Below, piece by piece: positions 46,829-56,491 of a stretch of 64,000 bases of DNA (positions within the stretch are counted from its first letter, which is position 1; each line of letters opens with the position of its first letter). The translations under genes and the position numbers were made by a program. The notes below the pieces were generated by a model. That model saw only the letters and a program-made list of their open reading frames with translations, was not told where the DNA came from and made no database searches. The stretch is from Apostichopus japonicus. Its lineage: Eukaryota; Echinodermata; Holothuroidea; Aspidochirotida; Stichopodidae. The stretch is taken from NCBI RefSeq assembly GCF_037975245.1, contig NC_092574.1, forward strand, positions 71,001 through 135,000, written 5' to 3'.

Positions 46829-47301
46829 CTAAAAAAAAATATTGAAAGTTCAAAATGTATGAATGTTGGCCCATGATGTCCACAATAACAAGCAGGGATA
46901 CAATGTACAGTTATGGTTACATTTGTTGTGAATTTACACCTTCCATATTTCATGAAACATTCTTTTGTTCAGACAATTGATTTGCAAAACTCCAGGCCTA
47001 AGTACTAGCCTAGTAATAATGAGTATAAAATGACACATATGCCTTCCTAGCATGGCTGCATAATGCAGCTTACGTCCCGAGCCAAACTTTCAGTATGTAA
47101 CCACCACTACTACTACTACTACGCACCATACTGAACATGTATGAATACATAGCCAACACACAGTACATATGGGTTGTAAGGATTCTATGGTTGTAAGTCA
47201 CCGTAACACAACTCACAATATGGTTAAGGCAGTTCCGTGAATTCCAACCACACATGCAAAAAATGGACTGGATTTTGTTTGCTTCATTACTAAATTCTTA
47301 C

Positions 47302-47592
47302 CACGTTGTATGCTCCTTGCAATAGTTCCGAACGGGTTTCTTCTTCGATATGTTGTGGAGCTTCAATTTCGGCTCATTTGACAGGCTCGAACTGATACGG
47401 TTCTATATCCTAATGTCAGTAACACCTCAGGTCCACCCTCAACATTAGGTTCAATATTGGCATGATCATCGCCTTCACTCTCTGCTTCGAATATTAGAAA
47501 GGGCACTCCAATTCTAGTACAATTTCACTGCCTGGTGAAGAACCACTATCACTTTGAACTTCGGTTGCCACATTTGGTTCTAAATCTGACAT
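47302..47592 (-). pseudogene. Candidate 5' exon of the same P2X7-domain-like gene, with frame breaks
   Basis: From an ATG at 47592 the minus strand reads MSDLEPNVATEVQSDSGSSP then GSEIVLELECPF before a stop. In the next frame an acidic stretch follows (VPFLIFEAESEGDDHANIEP), and in the third frame comes EPYQFEPVK, a stop, then AEIEAPQHIEEETRSELLQG. The segment ends at a good donor (GTG|GTAAGA, 47301). Acidic, Ser/Pro-rich N-termini with a PYxFEP motif are what I recall for invertebrate proteins with this domain. The changes of frame mark decay or a wrong exon model. The link to the exon at 46657-46828, about 470 bp downstream on the same strand, is inferred. Confidence 0.35.
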
Positions 47593-48329
47593 TCCACGGG
47601 AAATTTAGATTTGAATTCGTGCTGACTTGTTATCGATTGTTTTGTGTATTTATGTACACTTGTCGGAGTGTAGGTATGATATATGTTCGGAGGAAACAGC
47701 GAGAGCAAATCGTGTTCCTAAAATGTTGTCACATTAGGTCATGAGATTACGAAAAAAAATTTCGAAGGGAAAAATCAAGTTTCTAATTGGCAGAGTGGTT
47801 GATATATGTTCTAGAGAACATGCTTAGATGGATCCCAAAAATACAGGATGTTGAAATTTTCGTGTCATGGCCATAATAAGTAACTAATAAGTAAGAATTT
47901 GAAAATTGCCATTTTAGACTCTATGAGCCTTAAGTATAGCTAAGGGTATTGGTTATGATATGTAATCACGGAATATGACAAAAAGGTCTCATCATTTTAC
48001 GCTTGAGTGATTTGGGGGCAAATTTTGTGAAAAATCACCAAAATATCGCAATGTGGCACGAGATTGACACGGAAGTAACAACACATTGGTACACCATGGC
48101 ATGTGCCCAAAAATGCACTGATGAAGTAATAATTAGACTGGAAGAACATGTTCATGGCCTGTAGAGACCAATGTACTACCTGTGTCTGTTGTTTTGATCT
48201 GTGTGTTATTGAGATGTGTAGTAGTACAAGTAAAGGATGGTATAAGGAGCCACTAGTTTCAATGTTAAGCTATTGAACAAGTAAAACCTGAGGAACTGAA
48301 GTTGTACATCTGGTGAGTAGTCTACTTTT
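47593..48329. other. Stretch without a recognised feature
   Basis: AT-rich sequence upstream of the P2X7-like exon candidate and before the first hAT-like element. It could hold a promoter for the minus-strand gene, but no clear TATA box or initiator decides this. A 69-codon plus-strand frame at 47535-47744 overlaps the exon candidate antisense and looks fortuitous. Confidence 0.35.
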
Positions 48330-48337
48330 ATACAGTG

Positions 48338-49279
48338 TAGTGCTGATAGTCGTGATCGATTAATCGCCAGTAGTCGCGATTACACTTTGGAAGTTTGATT
48401 AATCGCTCTCAAAACCTAAGTTGCGATTACTGGACTAAAGCTAGCACTACACACAATCTGCTATTGAAAAATAGCCTAACCTATCAAAAACAACACTTAA
48501 GCAGTTTGTCAGCAAATATTGCAAACACAGGTTCTTACAATGCTACACTAGAACTGTGCTGTGTTAAAAATCAGCAAGCACCTGTTCAGGTTAGATTCAT
48601 GCGTTTACTTGTTAGTAATACGATTGTTCTGCAGTGCAACATTTAGTCCTAGCAATGTTTCATCATTGCGCATAATTGCAAATTCCCAAATTTATTAATC
48701 TTTAATGATTGCCAAAGAATTTGTAATTTCTTCAAACATGCATGTTTACAGTATATTTCATTTCTGGCCAGTGGTTCACATGTATCATATGTCTGATAGA
48801 GTGTGTCGATTGCGGTGAAGTTTCATTTCAATGTGTCATAATATGTGCGTGCTATCACACTAGGCTAAAGCCTAGCCTAGAAGGTGAACGTCCTTCTACA
48901 GAAAACTCTTGCATAGTAATCATCACACCGCTACAGGGTGTTGCATCTATTCATTTTTTTGCTGTGATTAGTGCTAGTAGTTGTAGTAGCCTTGTAGATC
49001 CATTCCAAAGTTTTTGATTTACTTTGAAGGATTTTAAGAAATGTTGAATATTGAAATTTGTTGACAGTTTTTGTTTGGTAGATGTTTTAACATGAATTAG
49101 ACATCACACATTAAGACTTGAAAGAACAAATAGGGACAGTGCACCATGGAAAAAGATTTGTTTGACTGTGTTTCTGCAATGTAGAAATGACAGTGATGAT
49201 GCCATAACTGTAACCGAGTATCGCGAGAAGAGCTATGCGATTAATCAACTACAAAAGTAAGAGTCGACTATCAGCACTA
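48338..49279. mobile_element. Non-autonomous hAT-like DNA transposon (942 bp)
   Basis: Ends are inverted repeats TAGTGCTGATAGTCG (48338-48352 and the complement at 49265-49279), flanked by 8-bp direct repeats ATACAGTG (48330-48337) and ATACTGTG (49280-49287) with one mismatch. TAG...CTA ends with 8-bp target-site duplications are hallmarks of the hAT superfamily. Subterminal motifs ATTAATCG and GCGATTA recur near both ends (CGATTAATCGCC on the left, GCGATTAATCAAC on the right). No transposase frame is present, so it depends on a partner in trans. Age looks moderate, given the mismatch in the duplication. Confidence 0.85.
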
Positions 49280-49468
49280 ATACTGTGTACCTAGCAGAGC
49301 AAAAAGCGACAGTCAGAATTTAAATGCATACATTACAATGTAATATATGTGGTGTAAGAATCAGTTTTATTGAGACCCAGACTGCAATCAGAATAAGGAT
49401 AGGCCTATATACAGTAACACATTTGTAAATGGAAAGCTCACACCTTCACAATGTCAGACTAAGATTGG

Positions 49469-49774
49469 ATGGCATGGGCTGATGAAATAAATGCAAATGT
49501 TGCAAAATATACATCAGCCCCAACAAGTTACACAAATGGCTGCAGGATGTGGACAGGTGCCTACACCATCAGTAAGCCAGGGGCACCAGCATATGGCATT
49601 ATCCGCACAATGCTATCCCTGGCAGCTAAGAGAAGAGCCACATTCCAGCATCTGCTCTTCAAAGTATTGTGCAAAGAAATTAACTTTTTAAGTAACAAAT
49701 CATTTCACATCTCCCACATATGCCACAACAGCCTATGTGTGGAGGTGTCACATCCATTGCTTGTGTCTCTGTGA
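49469..49774 (+). pseudogene. Truncated homing-endonuclease-type (His-Me finger) zinc-binding reading frame
   Basis: From ATG the frame reads MAWADEINANVAKYTSAPTS, then GCRMWTGAYTISKPGAPAYG at about residues 24-43, and later HISHICHNSLCVEV followed by SHPLLVSL and a stop. G-C-x-x-W-x-G, a Tyr-Gly pair, and S-H-x-C-H-N-x-x-C-V are the landmarks of the I-PpoI-like zinc-binding loop (zf-His_Me_endon), where this Cys/His cluster binds zinc and the histidine belongs to the catalytic finger. The usual N-P-x-H-L after C-V is replaced because, from about 49745, the DNA is that of a different repeat (it matches 44600 onward). The frame thus ends by fusion or truncation. Such domains are frequent in invertebrate genomes, often in element-like genes. 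Confidence 0.55.
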
Positions 49775-49895
49775 GCCATCATAGCATTGTGACAGGCCCT
49801 TAATAAGACTTGCAAATTTACTAACCTGTTTACTGTAGATTTTGTCATATATCAGAGGAGAGTACTGCTTTAGTCAGTGCTCTGTAGAGAGACCT
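49745..49895 (-). pseudogene. Fragment of the dispersed transposase gene
   Basis: The minus strand encodes the segment NRFVNLQVLLRACHNAMMAH, corresponding to the N-terminal fragment at 44555-44956. Bases 49853-49890 match 58415-58452 (ATCAGAGGAGAGTACTGCTT). Two non-adjacent parts of the gene are therefore joined, meaning that this copy suffered an internal deletion before the LINE inserted at about 49895. Confidence 0.55.
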
Positions 49896-50935
49896 GTTTA
49901 TTGAAATCTAAACTGTACACTATGGGTGTTTCACATCAGGTTCTCTGCTGGGTGGATGCTTTTCTGAGTGATAGAGAGCAGTCGGTTGTTGTCAATGGGT
50001 CTAGGTCTAATCCTTCTAAGGTTACTTCCGGTGTTCCGCAAGGGTCAGTTTTGGGACCCATTCTCTTCCTGGCTTATATTAATGATATTGGTAATGCTGT
50101 TTCTTCTGGTGTCCGACTGTTCGCTGATGACTGTGTCTGTTATCGGGTTATCGATGATGTCAGTGATGGTCATCAACTTCAGGAAGATATTAATATACTA
50201 GGGCAATGGGCTAAAGATTGGGGCATGAGTTTCCAGCCGGTGTAATGTAACATTATGACCATTACTAGAAAGAGGAAACCTGTAAATTTCAATTACATGC
50301 TCAATGGGGTTCACTTGGTTAAGGTTGATTGTATTAAATATCTGGGTATTCATATCACTTCAGATCTCAACTGGGGAAAAAATATTCAAAATGTGTGTAA
50401 CAAAGGAAATAGGATATTGGGAGTTCTTTGTAGAAACTTATCCCCTTGTTCGAAGGATGCAAAATTGGCTGCATATAAAGGTCTCCTCCTGCCAGTATTG
50501 GAATATGCCAGTTCTGTCTGGGATCCCCACCAAGCTTTCTTGCAGCACAACCTCGAAAACATTCAGAGGCGTGCAGCCCGTTTCATCGCTTCAGATTATT
50601 CAAGAGAGCCTGGCTCTGTCTCATCTCTGTTACGGGACCTAAACCTGGTGCCCTTGGCAGAGAGGCGCAGACAAAGTAGAATCATCTTATTTGCTAAGGG
50701 CATCTATGGTCAGGCTCAGATCCCTATTGACTGCCTAAGAAAGCCTCTGCGTAGGAGTCGGAACATGCACGATATGCATTTCTGCCAACTGTATGCCAGT
50801 ACCAATTGCTATAAGTATAGTTTTTTTCCAAATACAATTAGGGATTGGAATAGTCTGCCTTCAGACCTCATTAGTAGTTCCAGTGGTTCTGTGAATCCTG
50901 TCACTTATATCAGTACTCGGGTCAGATCTAATTAA
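49877..50935 (+). pseudogene. LINE reverse transcriptase fragment with one premature stop
   Basis: A single reading frame runs for 353 codons apart from a TAA at 50243-50245. Residues 18-40 resemble the helix and FL(S)xRxQxV block before the active site, SGVPQGSVLGP is at 51-61, and the catalytic FADD is at 82-85 (50120-50131). After the stop come CNIMTITRKR, the thumb motif CIKYLGIHITSDLNW, and the conserved tail with EYASSVWDP, NIQRRAARF and YSFFPNTIRDWNSLP, typical of CR1/Jockey-group LINEs. The stop sits where family members have P-x-K-C-x-V, so an AAA or AAG to TAA change is likely. The first residues may belong to the flanking repeat. The 5' endonuclease and early reverse transcriptase are absent. 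Confidence 0.85.
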
Positions 50936-51023
50936 TTACTCTCTTGACGTGTGTGTGGTGAGATATTGTCCCTTTTTGCGGATGTGTCACCGTATCGAAG
51001 ACGAAGACGAGGTGTACTACATC
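49896..51023 (+). mobile_element. 5'-truncated CR1/Jockey-type LINE inserted in the transposase-gene repeat
   Basis: Repeat sequence matching 58415-58452 stops at about 49895, and sequence matching 58502 onward resumes at about 51024, so the DNA between is an insert. It carries the second half of a reverse transcriptase frame and a short 3' untranslated region ending near CGAAGACGAAGACGAGG, a short repeat as found at the 3' ends of some LINEs without poly-A. No exact target-site duplication could be fixed by eye, and the boundaries are uncertain by some tens of bases. Confidence 0.75.
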
Positions 51024-51110
51024 AGAATGATAAGCTGCAGCCATTGTTCTACTGAATCCATTACATGCCTTGCCATCAGCATCAGTTGTGAGGTACATGA
51101 CCGTACCCAT
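51024..51110 (-). pseudogene. Fragment of the dispersed transposase gene (LTTDADGKA region)
   Basis: The minus strand reads YLTTDADGKACNGFSRTMAA, the same protein block as at about 58510-58575 (LTTDADGKACKGLTGTMAA). It marks where the host repeat resumes after the LINE insertion. Confidence 0.6.
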
Positions 51111-51120
51111 TCTTCATAAT

Positions 51121-51849
51121 AATAATCAGTTTTTATCCTCAAAGTTCAACAAAATTCCAGTGACCTATTCACTAGTTTGTTTGTATACAAATGCTTAAAT
51201 GGTTATAAGCATTTATTGGAAGTCTAAGCAGTTGAATAGCTGCACATAGAATGATACAAGACAAGACTTACACTGAGAAACTAGTCAATATGATCTACTA
51301 CAACGATTTAGGAATGTTGCTTGAACAGCGCCCTCATTCTAGATCTGGTCACAGCTAGAACATAGGTCTCCTGAGTAGTTTTCGCAACAAAATCTGACAA
51401 AATACCTTTGAAAAGCAGTGCCAAAGTAACAAGTAACTTTTTCTCTTTCATTTTAGGGCCAGAGTTTACTCGATACAGGGAGTGATCACATTTTCAGAGG
51501 GAAGAAGGCCAACTTGCGTCAAGTTTCCACCAGAGGGGATAAGTAGCACCAACTGAGGGACTGTGCTTAAAACACATTGTGTGGACCCAAGAACAATTTA
51601 GACATTCAGTAGATGCCAGCCATGCTGATGGAATGACTTCTAATCACACTAGGGAATATGTCAACCATTGGGCTCTCACTTGTTTAAAGTTCAGTACTGC
51701 ATTATTCATATAGACTGTACAACATGTGTGAGACACCATATGAAGATTCACACAATAGACAGAGATAAACAAAAATGATATAAGTCATTACTTCTGAAAC
51801 TATCATAAAAAGAGGTTGAAAGTGGATTTTAGAAATGTCAACTGTTACT
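51121..51849 (+). repeat. Duplicated segment, partner of 44966-45683
   Basis: Collinear with 44966-45683, including the exon-like module at 51457-51538 (here with donor ATAAGT), ACAGCGCCCTCATTCTAGAT and TTAGACATTCAGTAGATGCC. It contains a small local insertion near 51190 (TACAAATGCTTAAATGG). It leads into MITE-like copy D. Confidence 0.85.
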
Positions 51850-51960
51850 TTAGCTGGCATACTCCTATTAGCATCTATATCAATCCGTACCAAGTGTGCT
51901 TCTTCAGAAAAAGTGCCAAAAAGCAACAGGAGACATCTTTTCTGATATGTCATCAATCAC
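51850..51960. mobile_element. MITE-like element, copy D (left fragment)
   Basis: GCTGGCATACTCCTATTAGC through AGAAAAAGTGCCAAAAAGCA and CATCTTTTCTGATATG matches the left third of copies A-C, then stops. The right end is missing. Confidence 0.55.
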
Positions 51961-51974
51961 TGGACTGGTTTATG

Positions 51975-52354
51975 TTTTTAGTTCTACCATGTAGCTTGTA
52001 CTCTCTCTCTCTCTGAGTTGTGCTCTCCTCCTTCTGTATGCTCTGCCTCTGTTATATAGTCTATCATACTGTTGTTTCCTTTGCATCTGTTTCAGAGTCT
52101 GGATACATAGACTATTTGAGCTCACCTCTAATCCTGCAGCTTCCATCTTCCTGGCTATGGACTCTTCAGGCCCTTTATTTGTAATGTTTGTGGCACTGTG
52201 GTCCCTGTACTGACTGTTGCGTGAAATGCTTGTGCTATGTTTTGGATTGGAAACTCGAAAGCATTATTGACTACCTCTGCTTTTTGAGTGGAAGTCTGAA
52301 ACTGAGTGGACCATAAACGTTTGCTGCAGGTGGGTGTCTCAGGTATTTCATTTA
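51975..52354 (-). pseudogene. C-terminal part of the DDE-type transposase gene, left of the pogo-like insertion
   Basis: On the minus strand, starting at the left end of the pogo-like element, one frame reads NEIPETPTCSKRLWSTQFQT then TQKAEVVNNAFEFPIQNIAQ and FHATVSTGTTVPQTLQ. After a one-base shift it continues NKGPEESIARKMEAAGLEVS and ends in a strongly basic tail (YDRLYNRGRAYRRRRAQLRE). If the 5.75-kb insert (52355-58108) is skipped, the frame is open across the junction into 58130. This supports one ancestral gene split by the insertion. A basic, Arg-rich C-terminus is common in transposases. The frame is broken, so this is a relic. Confidence 0.5.
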
Positions 52355-53740
52355 CAGTACTGATTTCGCTTAACTCCCGTTGAAATTTGTTAAAAGGAAA
52401 ATAAACAAATTTCTTCTTTTGTTATCGAAATTTGCCGATTTTTATCGAAATTCAACGAATTTTAACGATTGGTGATCTCAATCATTTCCTACGTGGAATT
52501 TTCAACGATGCGTTGAAATTTTTTTTTAAACGAAATAAAAGGTCAATATGTGGTTACGCGAAACGTCGGAAATCGCGTAACTTCGTTTATTAGTATCGAT
52601 TAGACTTTGGTACAGTCGTTTGAAAGCATTCTCAGGCTTGCATGAGTAGTAACTCTCAAAGAAACATGTAGTAAAACTGACGGGGGACGTTTTCTGACTG
52701 AACCCCAAACACAGTGACATAAGTCTTAACTTTGCCAGGCTATCTTGGAGGTTGCAGTACACGCTATGTACCACGAGGCACCCTTCCAGATAAGTTGGAG
52801 TGCTGTTTAACCATTTAAATAACAATGAATGGACATAAATAAACTTGGTTTACTTGCAGATTGCAAAAAATAGTTATTTTTAAGAGATGTAAATTTGATT
52901 TTTTATAAGAGTTGAAGTGTGAAACTTTGTTTCCGAGCGAAAACACTTGAAGCAGTTACTTGAAGCAAAATAAAGATGCCCCGCCCATTCTGCTAGGACG
53001 CTTCCATTTTTATCTCAATACATTACATGTATAGAGATATTGTAACAGTAAGTGGGACTCTCTCCTCTCTTAAAAAATTTTCAGCGTCTTCATATAAAGT
53101 TCTTTTTCTCTGGGATTTTCAGAGCAAGCATATATCATATAGGCCAACAAAAGTTACTATTTTTTATTCGAGAATTTTATCTCATTCTATGACTTTTTCA
53201 CCGATTTATGTCCAAATCGGGCCAATTTGGTCTGAAATCCAGTTTAAACAACCCATTTTTGCACACGCTCCAAAACTTATGTTTTATGAAAGAGAATAGA
53301 ATAGAATTGTCTGTCAACAGTGGTATCGTCTAAGATAGGGTCCTATGTATTATATATTTTATTAACATTTTAAACTTTCATTTGTTGTTTACAGGTAGGT
53401 ATTAATAAGAATTTTACCAGCTGTATATGACATTTTATGGCTTTTATTTGCTTTATTTGATGTTTAAATGATTTTTCTTTCTTAAAACAACACTGAGCTG
53501 CCGCCCCTACTTTTAGTAAAAAGGTCCGTTTTTTTGATGATTAAGCCCCGCCCCCAAGTCTGTTTTGTAGCAGATTGGCTATGACTCATGGCAGCTACAT
53601 GTTAGATATACGAAAATGGCTACCCTCGCGACCAATTTTTGTATTGTAGTTAGGTACGCCAGGTGTAGTGTATTGCATGCTAATTACATATAAGTGCATT
53701 TTATATCAGGCCTTCGTTTTTGTAACCTCCATTTAAGGAT

Positions 53741-54010
53741 AGTACTGGTGTTCAGGTAGCTTTTCAGAGCAAGGGCCATGATAAGTTTGTTTGATTGCCC
53801 TTCATGTATTTTGTATAATTACGTATACACATTCTTGTATTTCTGAAGGCTACTTACTGTAGGCCTAGTGCATTTAAAAAAATATATATATAGGCCTAGC
53901 CTAGGCCCCTAGGTCTATTAGGCTTTCAGTGATAGCCACATTAGCATTGTACTGGTGTTCAGACAGCTCTTCCTAGGAAGGACCAGGGTAAGTTTGTTGA
54001 TGGGTACGTA
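53741..54010 (+). repeat. Pair of diverged direct repeats about 204 bp apart
   Basis: AGTACTGGTGTTCAGGTAGC at about 53742 and TGTACTGGTGTTCAGACAGC at about 53947 begin related stretches of roughly 55 bases, both ending in GTAAGTTTGTT or ATAAGTTTGTT. Between them lies a CTAGGCCT-rich stretch (53868-53925). This is an internal duplication of unknown origin. Confidence 0.55.
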
Positions 54011-54187
54011 TAAAAGAGGAGCCGGCCATAGCATCACAACTTTTATAAGACTATAAAAATTGTATAAGGTTATGTTTTATTTATAAGGATATAAGATGTA
54101 TAAGGTTATAAGAAGTATGTTTAGCTTTCTTTTGAACCTGTAATGTTTGACATCAAATGTACAAAGAATTAAAATAAAATAACAAAA

Positions 54188-54268
54188 TGGAGAGGAATGG
54201 ATTAGGGGAGGAAATGGATGAAATGGAGGAAATGAAAAAAATGGATTAGGGGAGGAAGAGGCCACCCA
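54188..54268 (+). repeat. Purine-rich tract with an internal direct repeat
   Basis: About 80 bases are almost purely A and G with T only in ATGG or ATTAGG words. ATGGATTAGGGGAGGA occurs twice, at about 54196 and 54241. Such tracts arise by slippage and can form triplexes; no function is implied. Confidence 0.6.
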
Positions 54269-54452
54269 TCACTTGCATATAAAAACTTGTAATCTTCTTT
54301 TACATGATTTTTCCAAGTTATAAATCCATGAAATCTTCATGTCAGAAAAATTGAGATGGAAAAACGTGGGTTGTTTTGATATCTAGAAGTGGACACAGTT
54401 TTGATGGTAGTCACCACTGCAGTCTACAGTAACATACAGTAGGTCAATAGGC

Positions 54453-54530
54453 CTAGCTCTCAAGGCAGGCATCAAGAATCTGGTCGAGTTGTTCGCCTCT
54501 TCTAATTTGGCCGTTGTCATTGACGTCAAA
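54453..54530 (-). CDS. EF-hand-like terminal exon candidate (25 codons)
   Basis: On the minus strand a pyrimidine-rich stretch ending GGTCATATAG is followed by an open frame FDVNDNGQIRRGEQLDQILD ACLES and a TAG stop. DVNDNGQIRRGE fits the 12-residue EF-hand calcium-binding loop exactly: Asp at 1, Asn at 3 and 5, Gly at 6, Ile at 8 and Glu at 12, followed by an amphipathic helix. It lies inside the pogo-like element, so it may be a captured gene fragment or part of a pre-existing sequence. The entering E-helix would have to be on an upstream exon that I cannot identify. A chance match over so short a stretch remains possible. Confidence 0.35.
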   Translation of the reverse strand, partial: FDVNDNGQIRRGEQLDQILDACLES

Positions 54531-55009
54531 CTATATGACCAAAAAGTCCAACAGAGACTGACCCAAGATGAAGGATACCACATAAAAAACAAGTTCTTAA
54601 ATATTCTATGACATTACTAAACCTTGCAACGTCGTTCTTTCGACTAACAGGCAATGAGCGCTAAAGGCAAGACTAGCAGGATAAAGTGTAACCTGCAGAG
54701 ACTATTCGTGGCAAAGTAGCAAAAATGCAAGTTATATATTTGTTGTACCATGATTGATAATTGTAGAGACAGAGCAAAGATTTGAAATTAGGAATCAAAA
54801 TTAAAACTTCCAGTATTGAGATACTGCGTCATTGATGCTCTTGTTCAAAAATGCGTTTTCTCTTGTTATTTTTTCTATTTTGTTTAGTATAGATTTGGCA
54901 TGAGACATGTTACTCAGGTTAACTTTGATGGAATAATTTTATACCAGAAGTGGAAAAACTTAACAGTTATTACATTCATTTCGGATCATTTCCGAACAAG
55001 ATAACACAC

Positions 55010-56491
55010 TAAGGGTGTGACCGTTTAAACGATTAACCGTTTAACCGGCCGCAAATGCACTATCAGTTTAGAAAATCACAAACTGTATAAACGGAAAATT
55101 AAAAAAAAAAATCAAATACATTTTAAACATGAAAATTATTTAAAAATATGTAAAGAACTGAGTAATGTACTGCAAACTATCAATAAAAAACAGAAAAACG
55201 ATGTTTTAGGCATGAATAATGTGTTCAATATAACTATAGTAGTAGGCCAATAGTCACGAGCTCATGATAGTGTCATCAATTCGTCTTCTCAGTTTATATT
55301 TGCGACATATATCACCCGTGTACATCGATCAATGGCATGGTGAAATCCTGTGTGAAAATATGTCGATGCCAAAAGACGCAAATGGTCGTTCTAGAAAGTA
55401 TCGTAATAACATTAACAACACAAGGCCAGTTTGCTCTCTCAGGTCCGCACGTATACAGCCATTTTTTCCACACATGGTATTATACTGTGCATGCATTGCG
55501 GGCGGGATTGCGGCAAACATAAAAGAATATGAATGAAAATGATAAACCTTACGATATTTTTCACAAATATTGGTGCTTAGATAAGTGCTTCCTCACAATC
55601 AAAGAGCCGCCCCAAAATTTGCTCCGCTTACGTAAAACTTCTATATAACACTTGGAAAAATTCGAGTTTTTACACACATAATTCCCACTGACATTGGTCA
55701 TAGAACATAAGTAGGTCATTGACATTTGAACTTGCCCAAGTTCATCGCACCATGGGAACGACACAACACATTGAACATGATGTTACATTCTTCCGCCATC
55801 TGGACGCTGAGTGTAAATTTTGGTGTAATATGCAAATTATGAATGGTACTGCGCTGCCCGGTTAAAATTTAACCTATTGCAACACCAATTTTGGGAAGCT
55901 GTTGTTGAAGAAACTGTTGTATCAAATGTAAAGTACTGTATCATGTATGTGACACAAGAGAAAGAAAATGAAATCGGAGGCTGCTACAACCCATCCCACA
56001 ACACGTGCGTGCGTAATTTGTTTTCTAAACATGACTTTTAATGAGTAAGCAGGAAAGGTGGGTAAGTTTGCTAAGTTAGGCGAGTTTTTGTTTAAAATCT
56101 TGTGATAGATAGACAAATATATTGTTTTTTTCTTCAAAAGTTACGAAGTTGCCGAAGGCCGAGTTATATAAATTCAGTGATCTGAACTTCTGAAGACCAC
56201 GATATACTGATCAGGTGTGTTATTCTTTTCAGCAATTATTACACGTAATGTTGGCAATATTATTGGGCCTAATTAGTAATTAACATACATTGATCATTGT
56301 CTTGTTGCCTGAATTGCTACTTTTTGGAAAAAAAAAAACCTTAATTATTGTACTCATGTCCTATTTTCATTAAAAGTTGAGAGACATTACGTCGAAAAAG
56401 CCGCAATCGGGAAACAGCGTTTAAAAGTTTAACCTACCGGCAGGTTATACGGTTAAATGGTTAGTGAAATATCTGTTAGGTCACACCCTTA
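55010..56491. mobile_element. hAT-like DNA transposon (1482 bp) nested in the pogo-like element
   Basis: Ends are TAAGGGTGTGACC and its complement GGTCACACCCTTA, flanked by perfect 8-bp duplications TAACACAC at 55002-55009 and 56492-56499. Longer, less exact inverted complementarity continues inside (GATTAACCGTTTAACCGG near the left end, CGGTTAAATGGTTAGTG near the right). Two overlapping 60-90 codon frames at about 55264-55536 have no recognised domain, so it is non-autonomous. The perfect duplication means that it is younger than the surrounding element. Confidence 0.88.

Noticed and set aside
49491-49691. Gln-rich 66-codon plus-strand frame
   Set aside because: It overlaps the zinc-loop endonuclease-type frame in another phase; that frame has the recognisable Cys/His motif.
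55264-55536. Transposase-coding remnant in the nested hAT-like element
   Set aside because: Overlapping short frames on both strands without any hAT dimerisation or DDE motif that I could identify.
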